DNA from: F23-D06 sp947167635
GTDB lineage: Bacteria; Bacteroidota; Bacteroidia; Bacteroidales; WCHB1-69
DNA: 64,000 bases
Assembly: GCA_947167635.1 (NCBI GenBank)
Contig: CAMVIT010000009.1
Location: 1 to 64,000 of the forward strand
Direction: 5' to 3'
The stretch's first letter is position 1; every line of letters starts with the position of its first letter. Positions 23,041 through 32,381 of the stretch are shown piece by piece. The position numbers were made by a program, and so were the translations under genes. The notes beneath the pieces are model-generated. The model made no database searches. It saw only the letters and a program-made list of their open reading frames with translations, and was not told where the DNA came from.

Positions 23041-25006
23041 CGATGTTGGCATAAGTGGCGTTTTGTTCAATAAATTCACGGCGTGGCGGGACCTCGTCGC
23101 CCATGAGCATGGAGAACACGCGGTCAGCTTCGGCAGCATTCTCGATGTTGATTTGTCGCAATGTGCGGAATTCCGGGTCCATGGTGGTACTCCAAAGCTG
23201 CTCTTCGTTCATCTCACCAAGACCTTTGTAGCGTTGCACATGGACACTGTTCTCACCGCCGTTGCGGCCCATCTCGCTGACATACTGCAAGCGTTGTTCG
23301 TCGCTCCAGGCATAGCGCTGGTCCTTGCCCTTCTTGACAAGATAGAGCGGCGGCGTGGCGATATAGACATGGCCTTGCTCGATGAGTTCACGCATATAGC
23401 GGAAGAAGAAGGTGAGAATCAAGGCGGCGATATGGCTGCCGTCCACATCGGCATCGGTCATGATAATCACTTTGTGATAACGAAGTTTGGAAAGGTTGAG
23501 GGCCTTGCTGTCCTCCTCCGTGCCGATGGTCACGCCCAGTGCGGTGTATATATTTTTGATCTCCTGGCTCTCGAAAATACGGTGTTGCATGGCCTTTTCC
23601 ACATTGAGGATCTTACCTCGCAGGGGAAGAATGGCCTGGAAATGGCTGTCGCGACCCTGTTTGGCGGTACCGCCTGCGGAGTCACCCTCGACGAGGAACA
23701 ACTCGCATTTGGAGGGATCTTTGGAAGAACAGTCGGAGAGTTTGCCCGGAAGTCCAGAACCACTGAAGGCGGTCTTGCGCTGCACCATCTCACGGGCCTT
23801 GCGGGCGGCGTGGCGTGCCTGTGCCGCCAGAACCACCTTGTCCACAATTTCCTTGGCATCCTTGGGATTCTCCTCCAGATAGTTGGTCAGCATCTCGCCC
23901 ACCATCTGGTCAACGATGCCCATGATTTCGCTGTTGCCCAATTTTGTCTTGGTTTGTCCCTCAAACTGCGGCTCGGCGACCTTCACGGAGACAATGGCGG
24001 TGATGCCTTCGCGGAAGTCGTCGCCGGAAATCTCAATTTTATCCTTGGCGAGCTTGTCGAGCATCTTGTTGTCGTCCGCGTACTTTTTGAGGGTACGGGT
24101 CAAGGCTCGGCGGAAACCCGCCAAGTGAGTGCCGCCCTCGATGGTGTTGATGTTGTTCACATACGAATGGATGACCTCGTTGAAGGAGTTGTTGTACTGC
24201 ATGGCCACTTCCACAGGCACACCCTGTCTCTCGCCCTCAATGTAGATGGGCTTGCTGGTAATCTTGGTTTTGCCTTCATCCAGATAGGTGATGTAGTCAC
24301 GGAGGCCGTTTTCGGAGTAGAAACGGCTATGCGGGTGCTCACCGTTCTCGTCAGTATGGCGCAAATCGGTGATGGACAGTGTGATGCCTTTGTTCAAATA
24401 AGCTAATTCCTTCAAGCGGTCAGCCAAAATATTGTAATCATAGACCGTCTCATAAAAAATCGTCTCATCAGGGGTGAAAGTCACCTTGGTGCCGCGATAG
24501 TCGGTGTCGCCGACCACTTTGACAGGATAGAGGGGCTTGCCCTTCTCGTACTCCTGCATGTAGTGTTTGCCATCGCGGAACACCTCGGCTATAAGGTGCT
24601 TGGACAAGGCATTGACGCAAGAGACGCCGACGCCGTGCAAACCGCCGGAGACCTTATAGGAGTCCTTGTTGAACTTTCCACCGGCATGCAGCACCGTCAT
24701 CACCACCTCCAAAGCGGAACGGTGTTCCTTCTCATGCATGTCCGTAGGGATGCCGCGTCCGTTGTCAAGGACGCTGATGGAGTTGTCTTCCAAGATGTTA
24801 ACCTCTATGTTGTTGCAGTAGCCTGCGAGGGCTTCGTCAATCGAATTGTCCACCACCTCGTTAACAAGATGGTGCAGACCGCGCTTGCTGACATCGCCGA
24901 TGTACATGGCGGGACGCTTGCGCACAGCCTCAAGTCCTTCAAGCACCTGAATATTACTGGCACTGTAGGTTTCCTCAATAGGTTTTTGGTTTTCTATCTC
25001 ACTCAT
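23033..25006 (-). CDS. gyrB: DNA gyrase subunit B
   Basis: The 657-residue product has the GHKL ATPase (VLEGLEAVRKRPAMYIGD, DNGRGIPTDMH, GGLHGVGVS), the transducer domain, and the TOPRIM region (EGDSAGGTAKQGRD; DADVDGSHI). The C-terminus ends with the gyrase B motif RREFIEQNA. It supplies the ATPase of negative supercoiling. A terminator separates it from kamE upstream, and TATCTTTG lies 34 bp before its start. An in-frame ATG two codons earlier (25012) is equally possible. Confidence 0.97.
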   Translation of the reverse strand: MSEIENQKPIEETYSASNIQVLEGLEAVRKRPAMYIGDVSKRGLHHLVNEVVDNSIDEALAGYCNNIEVNILEDNSISVLDNGRGIPTDMHEKEHRSALEVVMTVLHAGGKFNKDSYKVSGGLHGVGVSCVNALSKHLIAEVFRDGKHYMQEYEKGKPLYPVKVVGDTDYRGTKVTFTPDETIFYETVYDYNILADRLKELAYLNKGITLSITDLRHTDENGEHPHSRFYSENGLRDYITYLDEGKTKITSKPIYIEGERQGVPVEVAMQYNNSFNEVIHSYVNNINTIEGGTHLAGFRRALTRTLKKYADDNKMLDKLAKDKIEISGDDFREGITAIVSVKVAEPQFEGQTKTKLGNSEIMGIVDQMVGEMLTNYLEENPKDAKEIVDKVVLAAQARHAARKAREMVQRKTAFSGSGLPGKLSDCSSKDPSKCELFLVEGDSAGGTAKQGRDSHFQAILPLRGKILNVEKAMQHRIFESQEIKNIYTALGVTIGTEEDSKALNLSKLRYHKVIIMTDADVDGSHIAALILTFFFRYMRELIEQGHVYIATPPLYLVKKGKDQRYAWSDEQRLQYVSEMGRNGGENSVHVQRYKGLGEMNEEQLWSTTMDPEFRTLRQINIENAAEADRVFSMLMGDEVPPRREFIEQNATYANIDA

Positions 25007-25040
25007 TTTCAATCTATTTGATTATTTTCATATAACGTGC

Positions 25041-25048
25041 AAAGATAC
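25041..25048 (-). promoter_or_regulatory. -7 promoter element for gyrB
   Basis: TATCTTTG on the minus strand, 34 bp before the start. Confidence 0.5.
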
Positions 25049-25082
25049 AAAAAAAATGGTTTCCCTTGGCACTTCAACACAC

Positions 25083-25145
25083 AAAAAAAACATGGCCAAA
25101 CCTTCTTGTTCAAAGCAGACAAAAAGGTTTGGCCAAGGAGACAGT
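25083..25145 (-). terminator. Rho-independent terminator of the kam operon
   Basis: TGGCCAAACCTT and AAGGTTTGGCCA form a perfect 12-bp stem (arms 25093-25104 and 25134-25145) with a 29-nt loop, followed by TGTTTTTTTT on the minus strand. It closes the operon after kamE. Confidence 0.85.
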
Positions 25146-25163
25146 TTCGCCCTTGCGGGAAAG

Positions 25164-25952
25164 CTATGCATGCATTCTTCTGTCCATCTCCTGGGCGATG
25201 TAGGAGGCCACGTCGTCGGCATACGTGTTCATGCCGAAGCCGGCATCGAAGCCCAGCTCTTTGGCCAACTCATGCGTGATGCGCGGACCGCCGCAGACGA
25301 CAATAAGCTTGTCGCGCAAACCTTCCGCTTCCAGCATCTCGATCATCTCTGTCATGTTCTTGATATGCACATCCTTCTGGGTCACGGTTTGGGAAACCAG
25401 CAGTGCATCGGCATGCATTTCGACAGCTTTGGCGATAAACTCCTCGTTCGGCACCTGGCTGCCCATGTTGAGGGCCTCAAACATGTCGTAGCGTTCGATG
25501 CCATAGTGGCCGGCATAGCCTTTCATGTTCATGATGGCATCGATGCCGACGGTATGCGCGTCCGTGCCGGTGCTGGCACCCACGACCACGATCTTGCGCC
25601 CGATATGTTCACGAATGAACTGGTCTGTTTCGGGCATGGACCAGACCGTGGACTCCACCTTGGGCACATGGATGGTGGAATAGTCCACCGTGTGCGTGCA
25701 GGCCCCATAACAGTTCACGAAAGTGAACCCGTTGGTGAGTTCTTTATAGAAGACCACCTGCGGGTTATCGAAGCCCATTTTCTTAAGCAACTGCTTGGCC
25801 GCCTCGACGGCCTCGTCGCCACACGGCACCGGCAGGGTGAAGCTCAGTTGTGTCTTGCCATCGTTCATCGTGTCGCCGTAAGGCTTTACACGAGTGAGAT
25901 CTAAAGTCTGATCAAAATCCTTTTGATCCATTGAATACAATCCGCCACTCAT
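25164..25952 (-). CDS. kamE: Lysine 5,6-aminomutase beta subunit
   Basis: The 262-residue product carries the adenosylcobalamin-binding motif DAHTVG at 131-136 in a Rossmann-type B12 domain (VVVGASTGT, LIVVCGGPRI). Lys144 falls exactly where the known beta-subunit lysine binds PLP. With KamD it moves the terminal amino group of D-lysine or beta-lysine to C5 in anaerobic lysine degradation. It is the last gene of the kamD/Tudor-like/kamE run and is followed by a strong terminator. Confidence 0.95.
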   Translation of the reverse strand: MSGGLYSMDQKDFDQTLDLTRVKPYGDTMNDGKTQLSFTLPVPCGDEAVEAAKQLLKKMGFDNPQVVFYKELTNGFTFVNCYGACTHTVDYSTIHVPKVESTVWSMPETDQFIREHIGRKIVVVGASTGTDAHTVGIDAIMNMKGYAGHYGIERYDMFEALNMGSQVPNEEFIAKAVEMHADALLVSQTVTQKDVHIKNMTEMIEMLEAEGLRDKLIVVCGGPRITHELAKELGFDAGFGMNTYADDVASYIAQEMDRRMHA

Positions 25953-26010
25953 AGCTATTTTATATTAAATTATTAATTTTCTGAACTTTAAAATCAAAAT
26001 GTAAAAATCA

Positions 26011-26553
26011 TTACTTGGCGCCCACGAAATAGTCTTCCTTGTCTTCAAAGAGAATATTGAAGGAGGTCATACTGCCGTAGATGCGGGAGATGTATTGTTG
26101 CAGGTTCACCTTCTCCTCATCGGAAAGGGCATCATTGCTGTTTATATTCTGCTCAAGCACACGAAGACGGTCGCGCATCATCACAATCTTGTGAAAGAAA
26201 GTCTCAATGGGCATCTCTTTGGGCTTCAGCTCGGTATTGGCGGGCTGAAGAATCATCGTGCCGCCAACCCACTTTCGGCCAAGCGTCGCCTTGTGCTCTA
26301 TACCATTGTATTTGTTGAGGATATGTGTCAAGACCTTTTCAAATTCCTTGAGATTGAGCTTGGGTTGCGAATCATCGGCCACGGCACTTTCGAGGACATC
26401 GAGCTGCACGCTCATCTTGGAGAATTCAATCTCACCGCCGCGCACAAAGATGATTTTATAGGTCAGCGGGTTATTCTGACTGACAACACCTTCACCATAT
26501 TTCTCGTGGCGCACGCGAGTCCCGGCCGGCAAGTTTTCCAAATCGTAGTTCAT
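26011..26553 (-). CDS. Tudor-like domain protein within the kam operon
   Basis: The 180-residue product begins with GTRVRHEKYGEGVV, a small beta-barrel (Tudor/CarD-like) motif like the C-terminal tail of UvrD helicases. The rest is helical (ETFFHKIVMMRDRLRVLEQNI). It lies between kamD and kamE, 23 bp and 58 bp from them, so it is surely cotranscribed. Its function in lysine metabolism is unknown; a chaperone or regulator of the mutase is conceivable. Confidence 0.8.
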   Translation of the reverse strand: MNYDLENLPAGTRVRHEKYGEGVVSQNNPLTYKIIFVRGGEIEFSKMSVQLDVLESAVADDSQPKLNLKEFEKVLTHILNKYNGIEHKATLGRKWVGGTMILQPANTELKPKEMPIETFFHKIVMMRDRLRVLEQNINSNDALSDEEKVNLQQYISRIYGSMTSFNILFEDKEDYFVGAK

Positions 26554-26576
26554 CTGACAAATATTATAAATGTTCG

Positions 26577-28133
26577 TTACTTTCTCTCTTTCATAAGTTG
26601 CACGAAGGGGTTGAAGTAGTTGTCGCCTTTGGTGACAACGCCGGCAAGTCCCTTGCCTCCATTCATGGGACGCTTGACATCGCCGAAGATGCCCTTCTCC
26701 AATGCGGTGAACATGCCCTCGTTGACAATCTCCTCCAGCAATTCGATGGCCTTGTCAAGGACCTCCTTGGCACGGGCGCGGCAAATGCCGCCTTCGCGGA
26801 ATTCCATCTCCTCGCCGATGCTCTTCATGTCATTGAAGATATAACGGGCATTCTCAATGGAGAGGTAGCGGTCGCTCATGAAGGGGGTATGGATGGCTTC
26901 TGTGGGCATGCCCAACAACTGAATGCCCTGGTGTGTCCAAATGCCGATCATGTTGAAGAGTGCATCCTGTATATGACCCCTGAAGATGTTGCCGGTCATA
27001 AATTTGGTGGGCGGCATATATTTGAGGGTAGCCTTGGGGAAGATCTCACGGGTCATCTGGGCCTGTGCGAGTTCCAGCAGGAATCCGTTCTCAAGCATAG
27101 GATCCATCTCGAAGGCATGGCCGAGTCCCATCTGTTCCTCGGGCAAGGCGGCTAAAAGAGCGAGCTGTTCATTGATGAGATCGGAGGCGAGCACGGTATG
27201 GGCAGCCTCGACTGCATCGGCAGTGGTCAGGTAGTTATCCTCACCCGTATTGATAATAACACCGGCATAGCCGTTGATGATACGGGAGAAGTACTGATCG
27301 ATGAGGGTTCGCTGGGGATTGATGTCACGGAACAAGATGCCATAGAGTGCGTCGTTCAGCATCACGTCAAGGCGTTCCAAGGCGCCCATCGCGGCGATTT
27401 CGGGCATGCAAAGGCCGGAGCAGTAGTTGCAGAGGCGGATGTAGCGACCGACCTCTTCGCCCACTTCGTCCAGGGCCTTGCGCATGATGCGGAAGTTCTC
27501 CTGGGTGGCGAAGGTGCCGCCGAAGCCTTCGGTGGTGGCGCCGTAAGGCACATAGTCGAGCAAACTCTGGCCAGTGGTGCGGATCACAGCGATGACATCA
27601 GCACCTTGGCGGGCGGCAGCTTGTGCCTGCACAACATCCTCATAGATGTTACCAGTGGCCACAATCACATACAAATAAGGTTTTGGGCCCTCGCCGATGG
27701 TGGCGAGATACTCGTTCCGCCTGGCCACGTTGCCCTTTATGCGGGCAAGGCATGCGTCGATATAGGGCTGCACGGCCCGTTTTATCTCATCGATACCGTG
27801 AAGTTTCAGCGTGGTGAGATCCAGCTTGCCAGCCATCACATCCTCGGCAATCTGCTGAGGATTCTTGTTCGTTTCCAAAATGGCGTTGCCCATAAAATAA
27901 AGCATGCCTTGGTTTAGGACGCCCTTTTCCAGAAGGGAGTCCACCACCACGTTGGGCAATGGGACGCCGTTCTCATCCACTCCGTCGATACCGATAAGTC
28001 GGCAGAGCGTGCGCTCCACCGTCACTGTCGTATAGCCGTCCACGAACTCCTGCACTTGGTCGGCAATGTTCTTAGCCAACTGCTTCGCCGCATCCACACG
28101 TGCGAAATCAAGACCTAACTTACTCTTATTCAT
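26577..28133 (-). CDS. kamD: Lysine 5,6-aminomutase alpha subunit
   Basis: The 518-residue product matches the alpha subunit across its length, including VATGNIYEDVVQAQAAARQGADVIAVIRTTGQSLLDYVPYG and the region GGTFATQENFRIMR (TIM barrel for PLP and cobalamin). Length is normal (about 516). It is the first gene of the kamD/Tudor-like/kamE run. A TATTTTTG element lies 66 bp upstream, divergent from that of msrC. Confidence 0.95.
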   Translation of the reverse strand: MNKSKLGLDFARVDAAKQLAKNIADQVQEFVDGYTTVTVERTLCRLIGIDGVDENGVPLPNVVVDSLLEKGVLNQGMLYFMGNAILETNKNPQQIAEDVMAGKLDLTTLKLHGIDEIKRAVQPYIDACLARIKGNVARRNEYLATIGEGPKPYLYVIVATGNIYEDVVQAQAAARQGADVIAVIRTTGQSLLDYVPYGATTEGFGGTFATQENFRIMRKALDEVGEEVGRYIRLCNYCSGLCMPEIAAMGALERLDVMLNDALYGILFRDINPQRTLIDQYFSRIINGYAGVIINTGEDNYLTTADAVEAAHTVLASDLINEQLALLAALPEEQMGLGHAFEMDPMLENGFLLELAQAQMTREIFPKATLKYMPPTKFMTGNIFRGHIQDALFNMIGIWTHQGIQLLGMPTEAIHTPFMSDRYLSIENARYIFNDMKSIGEEMEFREGGICRARAKEVLDKAIELLEEIVNEGMFTALEKGIFGDVKRPMNGGKGLAGVVTKGDNYFNPFVQLMKERK

Positions 28134-28198
28134 ATTTCTGCATTTAAATTATTCTATTAACAAACGGCACACGCCATACCTGTGCCACAAAAAACTTG

Positions 28199-28206
28199 CA
28201 AAAATA
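28199..28206 (-). promoter_or_regulatory. -7 promoter element for kamD
   Basis: TATTTTTG on the minus strand, 66 bp before the kamD start. Paired back-to-back with the msrC promoter, 20 bp apart. Confidence 0.5.
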
Positions 28207-28226
28207 CAAAAAAATCTGAAATTTCT

Positions 28227-28234
28227 TATTTTTG
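28227..28234 (+). promoter_or_regulatory. -7 promoter element for msrC
   Basis: TATTTTTG, 28 bp before the ATG at 28262. Confidence 0.5.
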
Positions 28235-28261
28235 CAGTTCCTAAAAGATAACCCTGCGCTC

Positions 28262-28717
28262 ATGACAGAAAAAGAAAAAAAATATGAATTGTTGCATCGG
28301 CAGATCCAATCTTTGGCGGAAGGAGAGACTGATGCCATCGCACTCATGGCCAACATGGCCGCCGTCATCCACGAGACCTTTCACTTTTGGTGGACAGGAT
28401 TCTACCGTGTATTGGGCGAGGAGCTGGTACTCGGTCCTTTCCAAGGGCCGTTGGCCTGCACCCGCATCGCCCGCGGACGAGGCGTATGTGGCACGTCCTG
28501 GCAAGAACGCCGCACCCTCGTGGTCCCCGACGTACACCATTTCAAGGGGCACATCGCATGCAGCAGTGCCTCGCAAAGCGAGATTGTCGTGCCCGTTTTC
28601 AACGGCGAGGAAGTGGTTGCCGTGCTCGACATCGACAGCGAGCATCTCTCCACTTTCGATGAAACAGACCAGTATTGGTTAGAGAAAATCGCAGCCTGTC
28701 TGGGAAATGTCTTTTAG
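28262..28717 (+). CDS. msrC: Free methionine-(R)-sulfoxide reductase (GAF fold)
   Basis: The 151-residue GAF-domain protein has Cys at 66, 76 and 100 (LACTRI, GVCGTS, GHIACSS), the same 10/24 spacing as the three redox cysteines of E. coli fRMsr, and ends SQSEIVVPV...VLDIDSE. It reduces free Met-R-sulfoxide using thioredoxin. The start at 28262 follows the promoter; the open frame begins ten codons earlier. Its stop overlaps that of the converging glycosyltransferase by 3-4 bp. Confidence 0.93.
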   Translation: MTEKEKKYELLHRQIQSLAEGETDAIALMANMAAVIHETFHFWWTGFYRVLGEELVLGPFQGPLACTRIARGRGVCGTSWQERRTLVVPDVHHFKGHIACSSASQSEIVVPVFNGEEVVAVLDIDSEHLSTFDETDQYWLEKIAACLGNVF

Positions 28718-29454
28718 CCAAAAATCCTGAATTTCCCCAGATGCCACTTCTGCAGACGATACTGCAGGGCCGTCCACAGCACACCCAAGCCGTATCTGGA
28801 GCTACGACGGAAATTGATGGAGGAAGCCTCCGGGAAATATTTCGTAGGACAAGTGATTTCGGCAATTTCATAGCCGGCATAGAAGATTTGCGCCAGCATC
28901 TGGTTGTCGAACACAAAGTCGTCAGAATTCTCATGATAGCGAATGTTGCGAAGCACATCGGCCGAGAAGGCACGGTAACCGGTATGGTATTCCGAGAGTT
29001 TCTGGTGCATCAGCACATTCTGGAAAAGTGTCAGACAGCGGTTAAAGAAATATTTGTAGCCGGGCATACCGCCTTTGCGGGCGCCCATGCCGAGAATACG
29101 GGATCCTAACACCACGGGATAGACCTTGTTGACAATGACATAGCACATCGATTCTATGAGCTTCGGGGTGTACTGATAGTCGGGATGGAGCATGACCACC
29201 ACGTCAGCCCCAAGCTCGAGAGCTTTGTCATAACAAGTTTTCTGGTTGCCGCCATATCCCTTGTTGGACTCATGGCAGACAATATGACGAATGCCCAACT
29301 GCCGTCCGACCTCAATAGTCTCATCCGAGGAGTGGTCATCAACCAATATAACCTCGTCCACAATATCGAAGGGAATCTCATCATAGGTTTGCCGCAACGT
29401 CCGTGCCGCATTATAAGCAGGAAGCACAACACATATCTTATTGTTTTTCAGCAT
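28714..29454 (-). CDS. Family 2 glycosyltransferase
   Basis: The 246-residue product has a GT-A fold with ICVVLPAYNAARTL, VDDHSSDET (DxD-like), NKGYGGNQKTCYDKAL and MLHPDYQYTP. It lacks membrane segments, so it resembles soluble dolichol-phosphate-mannose-synthase-like transferases that act on lipid carriers. Donor and acceptor are unknown. The start at 29454 (MLKNNKIC) is preferred. TATCTTTG lies 25 bp upstream. Confidence 0.87.
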   Translation of the reverse strand: MLKNNKICVVLPAYNAARTLRQTYDEIPFDIVDEVILVDDHSSDETIEVGRQLGIRHIVCHESNKGYGGNQKTCYDKALELGADVVVMLHPDYQYTPKLIESMCYVIVNKVYPVVLGSRILGMGARKGGMPGYKYFFNRCLTLFQNVLMHQKLSEYHTGYRAFSADVLRNIRYHENSDDFVFDNQMLAQIFYAGYEIAEITCPTKYFPEASSINFRRSSRYGLGVLWTALQYRLQKWHLGKFRIFG

Positions 29455-29478
29455 AAGAAATCCAATTATTGAAGCGCG

Positions 29479-29486
29479 CAAAGATA
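29479..29486 (-). promoter_or_regulatory. -7 promoter element for the GT2 gene
   Basis: TATCTTTG on the minus strand, 25 bp before the start. Confidence 0.5.
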
Positions 29487-29534
29487 CAAAAAACGCAAAG
29501 ACCAGGACACTTCAAGGCACAGTGGTTTTTTTTG

Positions 29535-29542
29535 TAATTTTG
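29535..29542 (+). promoter_or_regulatory. -7 promoter element for the MBOAT gene
   Basis: TAATTTTG, 20 bp before the ATG at 29562; likely drives the plus-strand run. Confidence 0.5.
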
Positions 29543-29561
29543 CCGCCTCAAAAAAGCCCTG

Positions 29562-30977
29562 ATGGTTTTCAGCAGCATCGAATTCCTGTTCTATTTCCTG
29601 CCCGCGGCACTCATTCTTTACTATATGATGCCGCGCAAAGCCAAGAATGCCCTGCTGTTGGTGGCGTCGCTGCTGTTTTATGCATGGGGCGCGCCCGCCT
29701 TCATCCCGATATTCATCGTCTCCATGCTGTGCAATTTTTTCATCACGAAAAAAATGCACGCCATAACTGCTCCACAACCGAGGAAGGCATGGCTCATAGT
29801 CTCACTTGTCCTCAACATCGGCCTTTTAGCCTATTTCAAATACATGAACTTCTTCATGGACAACGTCAACGGGCTGCTGCAGATGGCCGGACATGCGGCG
29901 GTGCCGTTCTCCCGGGTGGCGTTGCCCATCGGCATCTCCTTCTTCACCTTCCAATCCATCTCCTACACCGTCGATGTCTATCGGAAGGTATCGGAGCCGC
30001 TGAAGAAGTGGTACGACTACATGCTTTACATCGCGCTGTTTCCGCAGCTCATCGCGGGCCCCATCATTCGCTATAACACCATCGCGGAGCAGCTGGTCAG
30101 CCGTGACATCACCGCTGAGGACCGGTTGGAAGGCATATACCGTTTCGCCATCGGGTTGGGCAAAAAAGTCCTCATCGCCAACACTCTGGCACTCGTGGCT
30201 GACGAGGTGTTTGCCATGGACTCCGGGACCTTGGGCACCGGCACGGCGTGGATCGGCATCGTGGCCTACACATTCCAGATCTACTTCGACTTCTCCGGCT
30301 ACTCCGATATGGCCATAGGCATCGGACGGATGTTGGGGTTCCGTTTCTCCGAAAACTTCAACGCGCCCTACGTCAGCCGAAGCATCACGGAGTTCTGGAG
30401 GCGCTGGCACATCACCCTCGGTGCTTTCATGAAGGACTATCTCTACATCCCGCTCGGGGGAAACCGTGTTTCGCGCGCCCGCATGTACTTCAACCTCGGT
30501 GTGGTGTTCCTCATCTCCGGCCTTTGGCATGGAGCCTCGTGGAATTTTGTGCTTTGGGGTGTCTTTCACGGGGCCTTTCTGATCATGGATCGCATTTTTT
30601 TGCTGGACATCCTGAAAAAGGCCGGACGCATTCCCGCCACCATTTTCACCTTCTTGGCCGTGGTGCTGGGTTGGGTTATTTTCCGGGCTGACGACCTCCA
30701 TGCCGCAGGGCAATACTACCAAGCACTCTTCGCCTTTCGAGGCGGAGAAGGCATCACCCTGACGCCCCAATTCCTCACCTGCCTTGTCGCCGCCGCACTC
30801 TTCTCCTTCCTGCCGATGCTTAAGCCGTTCGAACGTCTTCAGCATCTCGTCTTTGACGAACATCACACCCGCACCTTCACCATCATATTCTTTTTCATAG
30901 CCTTGTCACTGTTATTCCTCTCCGTCGGTTCTTTAGCCGTGTCCGATTTCAACCCATTCATCTATTTCAGATTCTAA
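29562..30977 (+). CDS. MBOAT-family membrane O-acyltransferase (AlgI/DltB-like)
   Basis: The 471-residue protein has about ten membrane segments and the MBOAT signatures FWRRWHITLGAFMKDYLYIPLGGNR and GLWHGASWNFVLWG, the latter with the catalytic His. In alginate systems AlgI passes acetyl groups across the inner membrane. Here it is followed with no gap by an AlgX/DHHW-like protein, the usual partner that transfers the group to a surface sugar. The acceptor is unknown; no alginate or cellulose genes are near. Confidence 0.93.
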   Translation: MVFSSIEFLFYFLPAALILYYMMPRKAKNALLLVASLLFYAWGAPAFIPIFIVSMLCNFFITKKMHAITAPQPRKAWLIVSLVLNIGLLAYFKYMNFFMDNVNGLLQMAGHAAVPFSRVALPIGISFFTFQSISYTVDVYRKVSEPLKKWYDYMLYIALFPQLIAGPIIRYNTIAEQLVSRDITAEDRLEGIYRFAIGLGKKVLIANTLALVADEVFAMDSGTLGTGTAWIGIVAYTFQIYFDFSGYSDMAIGIGRMLGFRFSENFNAPYVSRSITEFWRRWHITLGAFMKDYLYIPLGGNRVSRARMYFNLGVVFLISGLWHGASWNFVLWGVFHGAFLIMDRIFLLDILKKAGRIPATIFTFLAVVLGWVIFRADDLHAAGQYYQALFAFRGGEGITLTPQFLTCLVAAALFSFLPMLKPFERLQHLVFDEHHTRTFTIIFFFIALSLLFLSVGSLAVSDFNPFIYFRF

Positions 30978-32318
30978 ATGAAAGACAAAACCCTGCATAA
31001 TATCCTGTTTTGGTTGCTGATGGCATTCTTCTGCCTACCGGCCTTGCAGCAGTGTGCCGGGCTCTTTCACTTCAAGGAGTTGGAGGGTTTTGTCGCCACC
31101 GAGGAGCCCGTCAAGCCAAGTTGGGCAACGCTGACGGACGACAGTTTCCAGAAGTATTGCGGACGGCGGGCCAGAAACGAGTTCGGATTCCGGGAAATTT
31201 ATATCCGGGCATACAATCAGCTGATGTACAGCCTTTTCAACCAATCCACCAACAACCACATTGTCATCGGCAAGGATGGGGAGTTGTTTTTGAAGCAATA
31301 CACGGATGTCACGACGGGCAAAGCCCTGCGGGAGGAATTTGGCACCGCGGACAGCGCGCAACGTGCTGCTTTATACAATGTGCAGGAGACCAAGCGCTGG
31401 ATGGACACGTTGCAGGCACGGGGAATCCGGCTTCTGGTGGTCCTGGCCCCCGACAAGCCGACCATCTACCCTGAATACCTGCCTGACGACATGCAGCGTC
31501 TTGCCGCCGAAAACCCATTTTCGTTGCAGAAGACCTACGCGGAGCTGTATCGCGAATACGGCATCCCGCACATCCATTTCATGCCCATCTTCCAAGAATG
31601 GAAAAAAACAACGACTTATCCACTCTACACCCGCTATGGCACGCACTGGGCGCACTCCACCGTTCCTGCCGTGGCCGACACCATCCTGCGGAAAATGGAG
31701 GAGCTGCTGCAACGGCAGCTGCCGAGTGTCCAATACATTGACAGCAACCTCACCACTCGCTACCAGGCCAGCGACCGCGAGTTGGAAGGCCAGCTGAACC
31801 TCCTGTTCCCTCTCCGCCACAAGCGGCTTCCGATGCCCACGTTCGCCTTGTGTACCAGAGGAGATGATGCCAAGCCGCGCTTGTTGGTAATCGGCGACAG
31901 CTATTTCACTCAATTGGAGGGATCGCCCTTCATGGAGGCATTCAGCCGCGTGGATTATTGGAAGTACAATAAGCAGGCTTTCTCCACAGAAAGCACGCGA
32001 AGCGAGAAAGTGGTTTACATCGACCGTTACAAGATTTTGGACGAAACCGACATCATTGTTGTCATGTTCACCTCCATGTATGCCTACAAATACTTTTTCG
32101 GTTTTCTGGAGACCTTGGAGGAGACCCTGCAAGACGGACCTGATTACGACTGGATGCAGGAAGTCCGCAGCACCATACAACGCATCAAGGAGGACCCTGT
32201 CTGGTACGAGTCTGTCAAGAAACAAGCCGAAGAACGGCAGATCACGGTGGAGCAGAGTCTGCTCGACAATGCCAAGTATGTGTATGAGATGGAGCACCAG
32301 AAAGTCAACGTCCCTTAA
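30978..32318 (+). CDS. AlgX/DHHW-family SGNH-like acetyltransferase partner
   Basis: The 446-residue product has an N-terminal membrane anchor (HNILFWLLMAFFCLPAL) and a periplasmic SGNH-like domain. GTHWAHSTVP supplies the His-containing motif, VIGDSYFTQLEG the Ser motif, and LVVLAPDKPTIYPE the first strand. It abuts the MBOAT gene with no intergenic base, supporting a two-protein acetylation system. Target polymer unknown. Confidence 0.85.
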   Translation: MKDKTLHNILFWLLMAFFCLPALQQCAGLFHFKELEGFVATEEPVKPSWATLTDDSFQKYCGRRARNEFGFREIYIRAYNQLMYSLFNQSTNNHIVIGKDGELFLKQYTDVTTGKALREEFGTADSAQRAALYNVQETKRWMDTLQARGIRLLVVLAPDKPTIYPEYLPDDMQRLAAENPFSLQKTYAELYREYGIPHIHFMPIFQEWKKTTTYPLYTRYGTHWAHSTVPAVADTILRKMEELLQRQLPSVQYIDSNLTTRYQASDRELEGQLNLLFPLRHKRLPMPTFALCTRGDDAKPRLLVIGDSYFTQLEGSPFMEAFSRVDYWKYNKQAFSTESTRSEKVVYIDRYKILDETDIIVVMFTSMYAYKYFFGFLETLEETLQDGPDYDWMQEVRSTIQRIKEDPVWYESVKKQAEERQITVEQSLLDNAKYVYEMEHQKVNVP

Positions 32319-32350
32319 TATGCCACCCCTGTGAATTATGGCATTTTTTG

Positions 32351-32358
32351 TATTTTTG
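32351..32358 (+). promoter_or_regulatory. -7 promoter element for rbfA
   Basis: TATTTTTG, 24 bp before the ATG at 32382. Confidence 0.45.
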
Positions 32359-32381
32359 CCGCCCTTAATCCGTATCAAAAC

